DNA of 64,000 nucleotides from NCBI GenBank assembly GCA_019637395.1, contig JAHBVR010000003.1, forward strand, positions 62,001 through 126,000, in the 5' to 3' direction. Position numbers and translations under genes: made by a program. Of the stretch, positions 25,618 to 34,857 are shown one piece after another (position 1 is the first letter of the stretch; every line of letters starts with the position of its first letter). The notes beneath the pieces are model-generated. The model saw nothing but the letters and a program-made list of their open reading frames with translations. It did not search any database and was not told the origin of the DNA. This stretch comes from Vulcanimicrobiota bacterium (GTDB lineage Bacteria; Vulcanimicrobiota; Xenobia; Xenobiales; JADMJV01).

Positions 25618-26595
25618 TTAAATTTCGGCTCTGAAATTGTCCTGAACAAGCCCGCGCAGAGCGCGCTGGGCCAGCGCCGTTAGATACCAATCGTAAGTAT
25701 GCCGCAACCCTTCCCTCAGCTCCACCTGAGGCTTCCAGCCCAACTCGAAGAGCCTGGTGCTGTCTGTCTGCTTGCGGGGAGAGCCGTCGGGCCGATGCTT
25801 GTCATACCAAACGTCTCCTTGGTAGCCCACGGTTTCCGCAACCAGAGACACCAATTCCCGGATCTCCAAATCCTGCCCGGTGCCGACGTTGATGATTTGC
25901 TCGTCGTCGTACACCTGAAAGAGCAGCAGCAATGCCGCCGCCAGGTCATCCACATAGAGGAACTCCCGGCGAGGACTGCCTGTGCCCCAGATCTCGACCT
26001 TAGGCACTGCCTGCTCTTTGGCTGCGTGAAACCGATGGAGCAAGGCGGGGAGCACATGGGAATACTCGGGCTGAAAATTGTCGTTGGGCCCATACAGGTT
26101 GGTCGGCATAGCGGCGATGACCGAAATGCCGTGCTGGCGGCGCAGGGCCTGACCCAGTTTGATTCCAGCGATCTTGGCGATAGCATACCATTGATTGGTG
26201 GGCTCCAGAGGCCCGGAGAGCAGCGACTCCTCCTGAATCGGCTGAGGGGCCAGTCGTGGATAGATGCAGGTAGAGCCCAGCATCAAGACCTTTTTGGCGC
26301 CGTTCTGACGCACCGCCTCCAGGACATTGCTGGCCATCACAATGTTGTCGTAAGCAAAATTCCAAGGAAAGGCGGAATTGGCGTGGATTCCCCCCACCTT
26401 TCCGGCCGCCATCAAAACATAGTCGGGCTTAACCTGACGGAAATAGTCTAAAACGGCGCGGGCGTCGGTAATATCGAGTTCCCGGCGACCGCAGGCAACC
26501 ACGTTGGTGAAGTTCTCCTGCAGCAACAACCGGTGAAAGGCTGAGCCTACCAATCCCCGAGCGCCTAAAATCAGGACGCGGTCGCTTCGTTCCAT
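25618..26595 (-). CDS. fcl: GDP-L-fucose synthase
   Basis: 325 residues. Rossmann motif ILGARGLVGSAFHRLL; family marks VGGIHANSAFPWNFAYDN, MLGSTCIYPRLAPQPIQEE, the catalytic NQWYAIAKIAGIK (Tyr-x3-Lys), AMPTNLYGPNDNF and GSPRREFLYVDDLAAALL. It converts GDP-4-keto-6-deoxymannose to GDP-L-fucose by epimerisation and NADPH reduction, feeding the GT11 fucosyltransferase at 7061. The chosen ATG at 26595 begins just before the nucleotide-binding strand; the open frame continues 129 codons upstream but overlaps the divergent NnrD gene and has no homologous content. The product ends with a normal C-terminus. Confidence 0.95.
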   Translation of the reverse strand: MERSDRVLILGARGLVGSAFHRLLLQENFTNVVACGRRELDITDARAVLDYFRQVKPDYVLMAAGKVGGIHANSAFPWNFAYDNIVMASNVLEAVRQNGAKKVLMLGSTCIYPRLAPQPIQEESLLSGPLEPTNQWYAIAKIAGIKLGQALRRQHGISVIAAMPTNLYGPNDNFQPEYSHVLPALLHRFHAAKEQAVPKVEIWGTGSPRREFLYVDDLAAALLLLFQVYDDEQIINVGTGQDLEIRELVSLVAETVGYQGDVWYDKHRPDGSPRKQTDSTRLFELGWKPQVELREGLRHTYDWYLTALAQRALRGLVQDNFRAEI

Positions 26596-26655
26596 GAGTT
26601 GCCAACTTTGGTGCTGGAAAGAACTTTCTCCTGCGCGACAAAGGAGACCCCCGAC

Positions 26656-28170
26656 ATGAGAATTGTCAACGCGCAGCAAATGCAAGAAATCGATCGACGT
26701 ACCAGCCAGGACTATAGCCTGGACGCACAGGTGCTCATGGAACTGGCTGGTCGTTGCGTCAGCAACTGGTTGCTGACACACTGCCCCGAGGGCCGTGTGG
26801 CCTTCCTTTGTGGTCCGGGAAATAATGGTGGAGACGGCCTGGTGGCCGCTCGCGCCTGGGTCGATCAGGGAGGACGAACGGTCGTTTTTCTGATGACCGA
26901 AGACCTGAAGGCGGACGCTCTGCGCAATCTTCAGCGAGCCCGCGCTTGGGGTCTGGACATTCGATCCCTGGATGAATTCCAACCGGAAGGCTTTGACTGG
27001 TATGTGGACTCCTTATTCGGCACCGGTCTGAGCCGCCCACTGCATCTGGCGCCGGTGGCTCTGCTTCCCGCCGGACGAACGGTGGCGGTGGATATTCCTT
27101 CCGGCGTTCACGCGGATACCGGCCAAATTCTCGGTCAAGCGGTGCGCGCCCACACCACCATCACTTTCGGTCCGCCCAAGTTAGGGCAACTGTTGGCCGC
27201 CGAACACTGCGGCCAACTGGTGGTAGAGTCGATTGGTTTCCCACGCCGTCAACTGGAAAGCGACGAGTGGCCTGGCCAATGGTTGACACCCCGGTTGGCT
27301 CGGCAATGGCTGCCGGTGCGCGGGACGACCTCGCACAAGCGCAACACCGGCAAGGTGCTGGTGGTAGCCGGGTCGGCTCGCTATCCGGGCGCGGGTTCTC
27401 TAGCCGCACTGGGCGCTTTGCGCTCCGGCGCAGGATTGGTTTTTAGCTATGGACCTCCTTGCATGCGATTGCCGTTGGAAGCGATTCCTCTCCCCGCGAA
27501 AGAAAATTTCCTGGTCAAAGCCGATCTGCCGGCATTATTGGAACACCTGCAGGAGGTGGATGCACTTTGTTTGGGGCCGGGCCTCGGGGACCAGTCAGAA
27601 ACACGGTTAGTGGTGCGCGAACTGCTGGAAAAGAATACCCTGCCCGCGATAGTAGATGCCGACGCTTTGCGTGGACTGCCGGAAGCTCTGAGCCCACGCG
27701 TGCTGCTGACGCCTCACGCCGGCGAACTGGGCCGGCTACTGCGAGTGAAAGTGACGGAACTGGAAAAAGACCGCTTACGCTACGCGGTGCAGGCCGCTCG
27801 GAACTTCAACTGCACGGTCCTTTTCAAAGGCGCCGCCACCCTGGTGGCCACGGCAGGCGGCCGCTATGCCGTGGCCACCGAGGGTACCCCTTTACTTGCT
27901 CAAGGAGGTTCGGGGGATCTTCTGAGCGGCATTTGCGCGGCTTTGCTAAGTCAAGGACTTGGCGCCATGGAGGCCGGAGCGCTTGGTGCTTATCTTCAAG
28001 GCACGGCCGGACGTCTGAGCGGAGTGGTGGCAGGGTTGGGAGCGGAAGCCCTGGCCAGTTGGTTGCCTGCCGCCGTGACCGGCCTGTACCAGAGCGAGCT
28101 ACCGCCCGTTCCGAAAGTTTACCAATCGAATAAGTTCGGCAAAAGTTTAGGTGACCCCGGCCGGCCATGA
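26656..28170 (+). CDS. nnrD: Bifunctional NAD(P)HX epimerase/dehydratase
   Basis: 504 residues, two fused repair enzymes. Residues 1-215 are the YjeF_N epimerase (CGPGNNGGDGLVAARAW; VDIPSGVHADTG). The C-terminal part is the ADP-dependent dehydratase: HKRNTGKVLVVAGSARYPGA, CLGPGLGD, LLTPHAGELGRLL and the catalytic LLAQGGSGDLLSGICAALL. Together they restore hydrated NADH and NADPH. ATG at 26656 has AAAGGAG about 10 bp upstream. The start lies 60 bp from the divergent fcl gene; the stop overlaps an ATG of the following coiled-coil gene (ATGA). Confidence 0.96.
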   Translation: MRIVNAQQMQEIDRRTSQDYSLDAQVLMELAGRCVSNWLLTHCPEGRVAFLCGPGNNGGDGLVAARAWVDQGGRTVVFLMTEDLKADALRNLQRARAWGLDIRSLDEFQPEGFDWYVDSLFGTGLSRPLHLAPVALLPAGRTVAVDIPSGVHADTGQILGQAVRAHTTITFGPPKLGQLLAAEHCGQLVVESIGFPRRQLESDEWPGQWLTPRLARQWLPVRGTTSHKRNTGKVLVVAGSARYPGAGSLAALGALRSGAGLVFSYGPPCMRLPLEAIPLPAKENFLVKADLPALLEHLQEVDALCLGPGLGDQSETRLVVRELLEKNTLPAIVDADALRGLPEALSPRVLLTPHAGELGRLLRVKVTELEKDRLRYAVQAARNFNCTVLFKGAATLVATAGGRYAVATEGTPLLAQGGSGDLLSGICAALLSQGLGAMEAGALGAYLQGTAGRLSGVVAGLGAEALASWLPAAVTGLYQSELPPVPKVYQSNKFGKSLGDPGRP

Positions 28171-28211
28171 GCCTGGTATACTTGGTGAAATTGCCGGAAG
28201 GACCAACTCCA

Positions 28212-28592
28212 ATGCCAGATCCAGACAAAGCGCTACAGCCACTCTTGGCGGAGATACAAAAACTTCATCAAGGCTTCATTGAAGTCAACAAACGCTTCGA
28301 CGAGATGGACAAGCGCTTCGATGGCGTGGACAAGCGCTTTGAGGGCGTGGACAAGCGCCTGGACCGCTTAGATGAACGCTTCGATGCGGTGGACAATGAA
28401 ATCCTCAATCTCAAATATGGAGTCCAGACTTTAGGCCTCGATTTCGAAAGGTTTAGATCCGAACAACTCGTTCAAAAGGAGGTTTTATTGGAACTCCGCG
28501 GCGAGAATCTGCGTGAACGAGTCGAGGCCGTGGAAGACGAGCAGGAGCGGCACGATATCCGTCTCACCGCACTGGAGCGTCGGCGATTTTAG
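28212..28592 (+). CDS. Small coiled-coil protein with heptad repeats
   Basis: 126 residues, charged, no signal peptide. The N-terminal half has five near-identical 7-residue units of the form DKRFDGV, giving an uninterrupted amphipathic helix likely to form a parallel coiled coil; the rest (ENLRERVEAVEDEQERHD) continues helical. Similar repeat proteins are common and their function is generally unknown. GGAAGGA lies 9 bp before ATG 28212, which I prefer; the alternative ATG at 28167 overlaps the nnrD stop by 4 bp and would add 15 residues. Confidence 0.75.
   Translation: MPDPDKALQPLLAEIQKLHQGFIEVNKRFDEMDKRFDGVDKRFEGVDKRLDRLDERFDAVDNEILNLKYGVQTLGLDFERFRSEQLVQKEVLLELRGENLRERVEAVEDEQERHDIRLTALERRRF
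28287..28391 (+). repeat. Five tandem 21-bp repeats encoding heptads
   Basis: Five imperfect 21-bp units (starting at 28287, 28308, 28329, 28350 and 28371) share the pattern GACAAGCGCTTCGAT. They lie in frame in the coiled-coil gene and encode units such as DKRFDGV. Units two and three differ at only a few bases, suggesting recent duplication. Confidence 0.9.
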
Positions 28593-28666
28593 AAAACTTT
28601 CCGGGCGGACTTTTAAACTGGTTGTGATATATATAGAGGCCGAGCGACCCACCCCCGGAGGAACGC

Positions 28667-31600
28667 ATGATCGACAAGTTAAAATCCGCCAGCCCTTTGA
28701 TGGCTTCTCGGCCTCCCCAGGCTCCTAAAGGCGCGGAAACGGCTTCCACTCAGCCCAACGACGGCATGCAGTGGTCGACGCCCGATTTTAAATTGGCCGG
28801 CCCTCCTAAGTTCGACAATCTGCAAGAAGCGGACAAACCTCAGGTCAAAGCCAGCGGGCTGGCCGAGTGGGGCAAGAAGCTCGGCCTCGGAGCCGCGCTG
28901 ACGATCACCGGAGTGGTCGGCCTGGCCGGCGCCGCCAACGCTCAGACCGCCCAGGTCCAGGTGCAAAGCAACGCGACCGCCGGCCAGACCATGACCCTGG
29001 CCCAGGCTGTGCGCGCCGCCTCCAACCGCGACCAGACCCCGGTGCACACCAACAGCGTTCAAGAAGTGGTCAATCGTTTCGACGCCAGCCAGCAAATTTA
29101 TGTGGTCGGCGCTCCCCAGTACCAGGGCCAGCCGCTCAGTGCCAACGATTACGCCCAACTGCAGTCCATCATGAAGGAACACCCTAACGCTTACGTAGTG
29201 CTCATCGCCAACAGCAGCAACATCAAGGATGACGACTGGGTCCTCTCGCGCGGCATCGGCGAAAATCCCGGCTTTACCGCCAACGTCGATCCGCGCACCG
29301 GCGACCGCAACGGCGAAGTCTTCATGATTTACTTCAAGACTACCGATCAGAGTTTTATCAACCGCACCGGCAAGGACCGGGCCATGTTCATGCGTTCCGA
29401 GCAACTGCTGGATGACGCCGGCGTGGGCGAGAACGACTTCGTCGATCGCGAGACGTTGCAGAATAAAGAACTTTTCAACCTCTATATCCAGGGCATCCAG
29501 TCCGGCAAAAGCGTGCCCATGGCCCTCAACGGCGTGCTCGAGCGCATCGACGCCGGCGTTGACAGCTACATAACCAACACCGTGCAAGGCGCTCAGAGCG
29601 CCGTGACGGCAGGTCAATCCGCGCTTTCCAACGTCGAGCCTAAGATTCGGGATTTCCAGCGCCTCCACGGCAGCAACGGCCAGCTCGGTTCGCCCGACGT
29701 CAACGGCTGGAAAGCCAAACTAGACCAGGCCCAGCAACTGGTCAACCAGCGCAACTACCGCGGCGCCCTCGATCTTGTCAAGCAAGTGCAGTCCTCTATC
29801 TCCCAATGGGAAACGGCCGCCACCAACTTCAGCAACGCTCCCGGCGTGGCCCAACAGGCTCAAGCGCTCATCGATCAGGCCGAAGCCCAGTTGCCTTCGC
29901 TGGAGAATAATGGTCCGGCCCAGGCCGCCCGGCGCAATATTGCCGAAGCCAAAGACGAGCTCAAAGCCTACCAGGCCAGCTATGCGGCCAACAACCCCGA
30001 TTATCAGCAACACCTGAACCGGGCCAGCGAACTCTCCCAGAGCGCCATCGATAAGGTCGCCGCCTCGCGCAGCCAGACCGAGACGATCAAGAACGTCAAA
30101 CTCTATGGCGGCGGCGCCCTGGCGGCGGTGCTGTTGCTCACCGGCGGTTTGTTGAATCATCGGGCTCGCAAGAAAAAGGACGAAGCCGAAGGCGTGGTCG
30201 ACGAAGAGCTGGCCAAGCTGGGCGAAAAGTCCAAAGAACTCATTCGTATCATGAATTCTGAATCTTATGATGACGTCTCGCAATATACCGGCAAGACCCA
30301 GAAAATGGCCAATGAGCTGATCGCCAGCACGGCCGACTCGCTGGCGCTGATGGGCGGCGGTGAAAAATTTATCGCCGAAGCCAAGAGCATGATCGCCGGC
30401 AAGACCATCGGCCAGCGTCTCAAGAATATGTTCGCCACCGGTAACTTCAGCAAAGCCGTCGAGTTGCTCACGGGTGGAGAAAAGCTGCCTTTCGATCTGA
30501 GTGATTCCCAGCGCGCTGAGTTGGAAAAAGGTTCGCACGCCGAAGCCTGGCGTGACACCATCCTGGCCCAGGTGCCGGCCAAACCTTTCGAGGATACGCT
30601 CAGCGGTATCCTCGAACAGATGGGCGCCCATGCCGGCACCAACGATAAACTGGTCACCACTATTCAGACCAAAGCCCGTGAAGTAGGCAACTATCTGAAC
30701 GCGGTACAGGCCGAGTCGCAGGCTCTGGTCGAGAAATCCAGCAAGCTGCAGGAAGCCGGCAAGGACGACGGCCTCTTCATCTCTCCCTCTGTCACCAAAC
30801 GCCTGATGCCCTTCGTGCTGGGCAGCGAAGGCCAGCCCGGCTTGCTCGATAAAGGCAACCAGGTCAAGAAACAAGACCCGGTGCGCGCCTGGGAAGAGTT
30901 CGCCGATGTGGGCAAGCGCATGGCCACCGAAGGCAACCAGATCGTGGACGTCGGGCAAGGCGCCCGCGACAACCTGCTGCCGGCCCTGAAGACGGCCGAC
31001 GAAGCGCTGCATCCCCATCAGGTGCAGACCGCCTGGGCCCACTCGCGCAAAGATGAGCTATCCATCGCCTTGGATCGGACCGGGGAAAAAGCCGTTTCCG
31101 GTGCGGTGGCCGCCGAGGTCAACGGCTTGAAGAATGACATTGCCGCCCTCCAGTCGCGGGTGGAAACGGTGGTCGAGCAGGACACGGAGCGCCGCGAGGT
31201 GTCCCCCGGTCTGATCACCGACGCCGAAGCCGACGTCAACACCGCCCGCGAGGGCCTGGCCAAAGCCTTGAAAGCCGCCGGCGTTTTCGCCGGCGGCAGC
31301 GCCGACCAGGTGCTGCGCGAGCCCGACCGCGACCCCACCACTCAGACCGAGAAGTCACACCAGGATTGGAGCCAGATCAAGGGCCATCTGGACCTGGGCA
31401 AGATCGAAGAAGCCGGCGCCTTGCTGCAGAACATTCGCACGCAGACGGCCACGGCTCACGATCTGGTCAAGCAGTCGCGGGACGCCTTCAACAGCTACAC
31501 GGCCACCTCGCAGGAGCGCATCTCGCGCCGCGACAATATCGGTAAGTCGATCAAGGAAACCTACGCCGATTCGCTCAAGCGCACTCAGGCCGGTTACAAC

Positions 31601-32575
31601 GCGGCCGCCCAGAAGGCGGCTGCGGCTGAAGTGCACAACGGCAACAATGACAAGGTCGGCACAGTGGCCGACTACCTGACCAATGCCCAAAATCAACTGG
31701 AAACCTCCGGCTCTTTAAACAGTCAGGCCCAGGCCAACTACGAGCGCGCTTACCTGTTGACTTCGCGCGACCAACTGACCGACAGCGACAAGCAGCTCAA
31801 AGTGGCCAAGGCCAACCTGGAGGCTATTACCGCCGCCGAGAAAACCTTGAACAACCATCAGGCTGAAGCCGAGCGCGAGCTGACGGCCCTGACCGGCCGG
31901 GTGCAGAACACCTCGGGCAAAACCGGCGCCGAGTATGTGCGCGGCAAGGCCAAGAACCTGGTCTCGCAAACCCAGAACGCCCTCAATCAGGCCAGGTCGG
32001 CGGTGGGCGCCAGGCCCGCCGATCCTTACGCGGCCAAAGCCGCGCTGGCGTCCGTAGAAAATCTGCGCACGCAGGCGGAAAGCACCATCGATTACGACCA
32101 TCGCTGCTTTGATTCGGCGCGCTCGGCCATCAGCTCGGCCGAATCGGAAATTCGCAGCGCCGAGTCGACCATCAGTCACGTCAACAACATGAGCTGGAGT
32201 ACTTACGTTTCCGATTTCGGCAGCGTCAGTCACTCCGTCTCCTCGAGCGATCTGTCGGGCGCCCGTTCCTACGTGAACAGCGCCCGCAGCGAACTTTCCA
32301 GCGCGCGCTCCAAGATGAGTTCACAGGACTACGAGGGAGCCAAGAGTTCCGCCGACTCGGCCAACAGCAGCGCCAACCGCGCCGAGAGCGAAGCCAACAG
32401 CGTCGCTTCCCGCGAGCGCAGCCAGTATAATTCGATGGTGGCGGCCGCCGAAGCGGAAGCCCGGCGCCGCCGCAAGGAACGCGAGGAAGCGGCCTCTCAC
32501 CATCACTCAGGAGGTGGCGGTGGTGGCGGCGGCGGCCACCATGGCGGTTCCGGCTCCACCGGCGGTGGCTGGTAG
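28667..32575 (+). CDS. 1302-residue Ala/Ser-rich membrane protein with TPM-like region and coiled coils
   Basis: Parts in order: a Pro-rich cytoplasmic-type leader (1-64); a hydrophobic segment near 70-95 with LAGAANAQT like a signal or anchor; residues ~120-245, which resemble a TPM domain (QQIYVVGAPQ, then RGIGENPG and GEVFMIYFK); coiled-coil helices; a clear transmembrane helix near 482-497 (GGGALAAVLLLTGG) followed by basic RARKKK; long Ala/Gln/Lys coiled-coil regions; a Ser-rich repeat zone (SAESEIRSAESTISH); and a His/Gly tail HHHSGGGGGGGGG ending GGGW, similar to the Gly-rich ends of TPM proteins. Function unknown; perhaps an envelope or cytoskeleton-like protein. GGAGG is placed 5 bp before the ATG. 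Homologue search would show how much is lineage-specific. Confidence 0.8.
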   Translation: MIDKLKSASPLMASRPPQAPKGAETASTQPNDGMQWSTPDFKLAGPPKFDNLQEADKPQVKASGLAEWGKKLGLGAALTITGVVGLAGAANAQTAQVQVQSNATAGQTMTLAQAVRAASNRDQTPVHTNSVQEVVNRFDASQQIYVVGAPQYQGQPLSANDYAQLQSIMKEHPNAYVVLIANSSNIKDDDWVLSRGIGENPGFTANVDPRTGDRNGEVFMIYFKTTDQSFINRTGKDRAMFMRSEQLLDDAGVGENDFVDRETLQNKELFNLYIQGIQSGKSVPMALNGVLERIDAGVDSYITNTVQGAQSAVTAGQSALSNVEPKIRDFQRLHGSNGQLGSPDVNGWKAKLDQAQQLVNQRNYRGALDLVKQVQSSISQWETAATNFSNAPGVAQQAQALIDQAEAQLPSLENNGPAQAARRNIAEAKDELKAYQASYAANNPDYQQHLNRASELSQSAIDKVAASRSQTETIKNVKLYGGGALAAVLLLTGGLLNHRARKKKDEAEGVVDEELAKLGEKSKELIRIMNSESYDDVSQYTGKTQKMANELIASTADSLALMGGGEKFIAEAKSMIAGKTIGQRLKNMFATGNFSKAVELLTGGEKLPFDLSDSQRAELEKGSHAEAWRDTILAQVPAKPFEDTLSGILEQMGAHAGTNDKLVTTIQTKAREVGNYLNAVQAESQALVEKSSKLQEAGKDDGLFISPSVTKRLMPFVLGSEGQPGLLDKGNQVKKQDPVRAWEEFADVGKRMATEGNQIVDVGQGARDNLLPALKTADEALHPHQVQTAWAHSRKDELSIALDRTGEKAVSGAVAAEVNGLKNDIAALQSRVETVVEQDTERREVSPGLITDAEADVNTAREGLAKALKAAGVFAGGSADQVLREPDRDPTTQTEKSHQDWSQIKGHLDLGKIEEAGALLQNIRTQTATAHDLVKQSRDAFNSYTATSQERISRRDNIGKSIKETYADSLKRTQAGYNAAAQKAAAAEVHNGNNDKVGTVADYLTNAQNQLETSGSLNSQAQANYERAYLLTSRDQLTDSDKQLKVAKANLEAITAAEKTLNNHQAEAERELTALTGRVQNTSGKTGAEYVRGKAKNLVSQTQNALNQARSAVGARPADPYAAKAALASVENLRTQAESTIDYDHRCFDSARSAISSAESEIRSAESTISHVNNMSWSTYVSDFGSVSHSVSSSDLSGARSYVNSARSELSSARSKMSSQDYEGAKSSADSANSSANRAESEANSVASRERSQYNSMVAAAEAEARRRRKEREEAASHHHSGGGGGGGGGHHGGSGSTGGGW

Positions 32576-32691
32576 GTTCCTTTTTTAGTTAACTTCAGAA
32601 GTCGAAAACGCAGGTTTCATGAGGCGACTCGTTCGGACGACCGTCCTGGCGGAGCAATGGGAAATCCGCCAACCAAAGCGAACCCACTCCG

Positions 32692-34857
32692 GTGGCGCGT
32701 CTTCCCTCTGGTTACCTGCTGGCTACAGCCCTGTTGGGCGGCATGGAGCTTCTTTTCGCGCCGCCGCCGTGGCCGGGCGACTGGAATGTAGCCATCTGGC
32801 TGCTGGGCGTGCTGATTTTGCAAGGCGCAGCCCGGCCCACTCCCTACTTTGGCTCTTTCCAGTTGCAAATAGCCTGGGGGCTGGTGTGTTGGGGCGGGAA
32901 CCTGTTAGGTCCGGTCCTGCTGGCTCTGGGGCTGACCGGGCTGTGGCGGCGCCCGCACCCTTGGGAACTAACCGCCGACGCGCTGGCCGTGTGCTTCGTG
33001 ATGCCCCTGTGGGAGCTGGGTCCCGTGGTCAGCGGCGCGGTAGTGCTGGCCATTCAGACCAAGCTACTCCACTGGCTGGCTCGCGAGGCCTGCGGACAGC
33101 GTTACTCCAGCTGGCTGCGCCTGGAATTCAACCTGGCCCCGCTGCGCTGGGCCGCCTGGTGGATTGGGTGCGGCGCGCTCTGGTTGCAAGGCCCGGATTC
33201 CTTGAAACTGATCTGGCTGCCCGGACTGCTGGGCCTGTGCTGGGGAGCGCACAATGCCGTGTTGCGGACCCAGGCTGAAGGAGCCTGGCGAACGCTGGAA
33301 TGGCATACTCGCACGCAGGACGAGCTGCGGCGCGCCCTTTGGGAGCGAAATCTCAACCAGCACGTCTCGGCTCAAGAGGGCGGGCAATTGCAACTGCTGC
33401 AAGAACGGCTTTCCTACCTTCAGGACTTGCGGCAACTCGGGCCGTTGCTGGGGGAATGGCTGGTCCCCTGGCTGCAACTGCGCAGCGGGGCGCTCTACAC
33501 TGAGACCCTGGAATGCTTGTGGGTTTCTTCCCCCGAATGCTCCCGACTCGAAACCGTGTCCTTGCGGCTGGACGCCAGGCCGCTGGATTCTCTGCCGCAG
33601 GTGCTCAGTCCGCCCTGGCTGGAATCCGAAAAACTGGCGCTGCTTCTGCCCTTGGAAGGTTGCTGGCTCTATCTGGGCCGCGCCCAGGCGGACTGGAAAG
33701 CGGAGGACTTTGCGCGCCTGAGCCGGGTTCTGGAGGCGGTGCGTCCCTGGCTGCGCGGCTTGCTTTCAGCCTGTGCTCAAAAACAGCAGGCTCCGGATTC
33801 TCTCTCCTATTTGCTGCATTGCGCCCAGCGCTTATTGCAGCCCTTGGAATTACCGCCGCTTTGGGAAGAACTGCTGAGTTGCCTGGGGCTTTGCTTCCAA
33901 CTACAAGCCGCCGGCTGGCTGGAGGAAGGACAAATGCTGATCAGTTGGGGTCAGCAGCCGCCCGCAATGGTGTTAGCCTGGGCGCAGAGCCTGTCGGGCG
34001 CCGGCTACCTGGCCTGGCCTGACCGAGCCCGCTGGCCGGTGCCCTGGAGCGAGGCGGACAATGTGATGGCCCTGCCGATTCGGCCGCGCCAGGTGCTGTT
34101 GCTGGCTTTCAGCGGTCAGGAATTGGTCACTGCGCAACAACTACAGGTTGTGCACGGTCTGGGCCAGCTCTTTCTCAGTTCCCTGAGCCGTGCCCGTCTG
34201 TTCGCTCAGCTCGAGCAATCGCGCCGCTTATGGCTGCAAGCGCAAAGGATGCTGGCGGTGGCGCAAATATCGGCTGGCGTGGCCCACGAACTCAACGGCC
34301 CCCTGGCGGCCGCTCGCCTGGCTCTGGAATCAGCCGTGCGCGCGGGGGCCGGGAGTAAAATCAACGCCGCCTTGCACGCCTGCCAGCGAGCCCAGGACAC
34401 GATTGACAAGCTGCGCCAACTGTCGATCCAGGAATCCCACCTGGAAATGAGCCTGGATCTGGTGCAACTGTTGCGCGAGCTGCTGGCCCAGCTTCCCGAA
34501 TTGAGCGGGGTGCGCACCAGCGGACCGCCCAGCCTGGTGCTCAAAGCCTCGCGCGCCGAGCTGGAACGCGCGGTTTTGCCGCTCCTGGTCAATGCGCTGG
34601 AAACCAACACCCAAACAACTCTAAGCTGGGGAGCGGAGGGAGGGTCGGTCTGGGTGTGTGTTCGGGACTGCGGTCCCGGCGTGCCCGCCGAAGTGCGCTC
34701 CCGGCTGGGCGAGACCTTGGGCTTGGGATTGGGATTTGGATTGGCCACGGTGGATCAGGCCTGCCGGCGCCTGGGCGGACACTGGGATCTGGCTACTCGG
34801 CCGCAAGTGGAAGGAACGCGGGTGACTCTATGGATACCTCTCTCGAAGAACAATTGA
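32692..34857 (+). CDS. Membrane sensor histidine kinase
   Basis: 721 residues. The N-terminal ~190 residues hold about six hydrophobic helices; a coiled linker and GAF-like regions (residues ~225-510) follow. The phosphoacceptor box is QISAGVAHELNGPLAAARLA, the N-box LLVNALETNT, G1 DCGPGVP and G2 GLGLGFGLAT, so kinase motifs are complete. No receiver domain is fused and no response regulator lies beside it, so its partner is elsewhere. The only starts in frame are GTG 32692 (used here) and ATG 32743; neither has a good ribosome site. It overlaps the next gene by 28 bp. Confidence 0.87.
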   Translation: MARLPSGYLLATALLGGMELLFAPPPWPGDWNVAIWLLGVLILQGAARPTPYFGSFQLQIAWGLVCWGGNLLGPVLLALGLTGLWRRPHPWELTADALAVCFVMPLWELGPVVSGAVVLAIQTKLLHWLAREACGQRYSSWLRLEFNLAPLRWAAWWIGCGALWLQGPDSLKLIWLPGLLGLCWGAHNAVLRTQAEGAWRTLEWHTRTQDELRRALWERNLNQHVSAQEGGQLQLLQERLSYLQDLRQLGPLLGEWLVPWLQLRSGALYTETLECLWVSSPECSRLETVSLRLDARPLDSLPQVLSPPWLESEKLALLLPLEGCWLYLGRAQADWKAEDFARLSRVLEAVRPWLRGLLSACAQKQQAPDSLSYLLHCAQRLLQPLELPPLWEELLSCLGLCFQLQAAGWLEEGQMLISWGQQPPAMVLAWAQSLSGAGYLAWPDRARWPVPWSEADNVMALPIRPRQVLLLAFSGQELVTAQQLQVVHGLGQLFLSSLSRARLFAQLEQSRRLWLQAQRMLAVAQISAGVAHELNGPLAAARLALESAVRAGAGSKINAALHACQRAQDTIDKLRQLSIQESHLEMSLDLVQLLRELLAQLPELSGVRTSGPPSLVLKASRAELERAVLPLLVNALETNTQTTLSWGAEGGSVWVCVRDCGPGVPAEVRSRLGETLGLGLGFGLATVDQACRRLGGHWDLATRPQVEGTRVTLWIPLSKNN

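Noticed and set aside
26598-26982. 129-codon N-terminal extension of GDP-fucose synthase
   Set aside because: It overlaps the divergent NnrD gene and has no similarity to the family; ATG 26595 begins the Rossmann fold.
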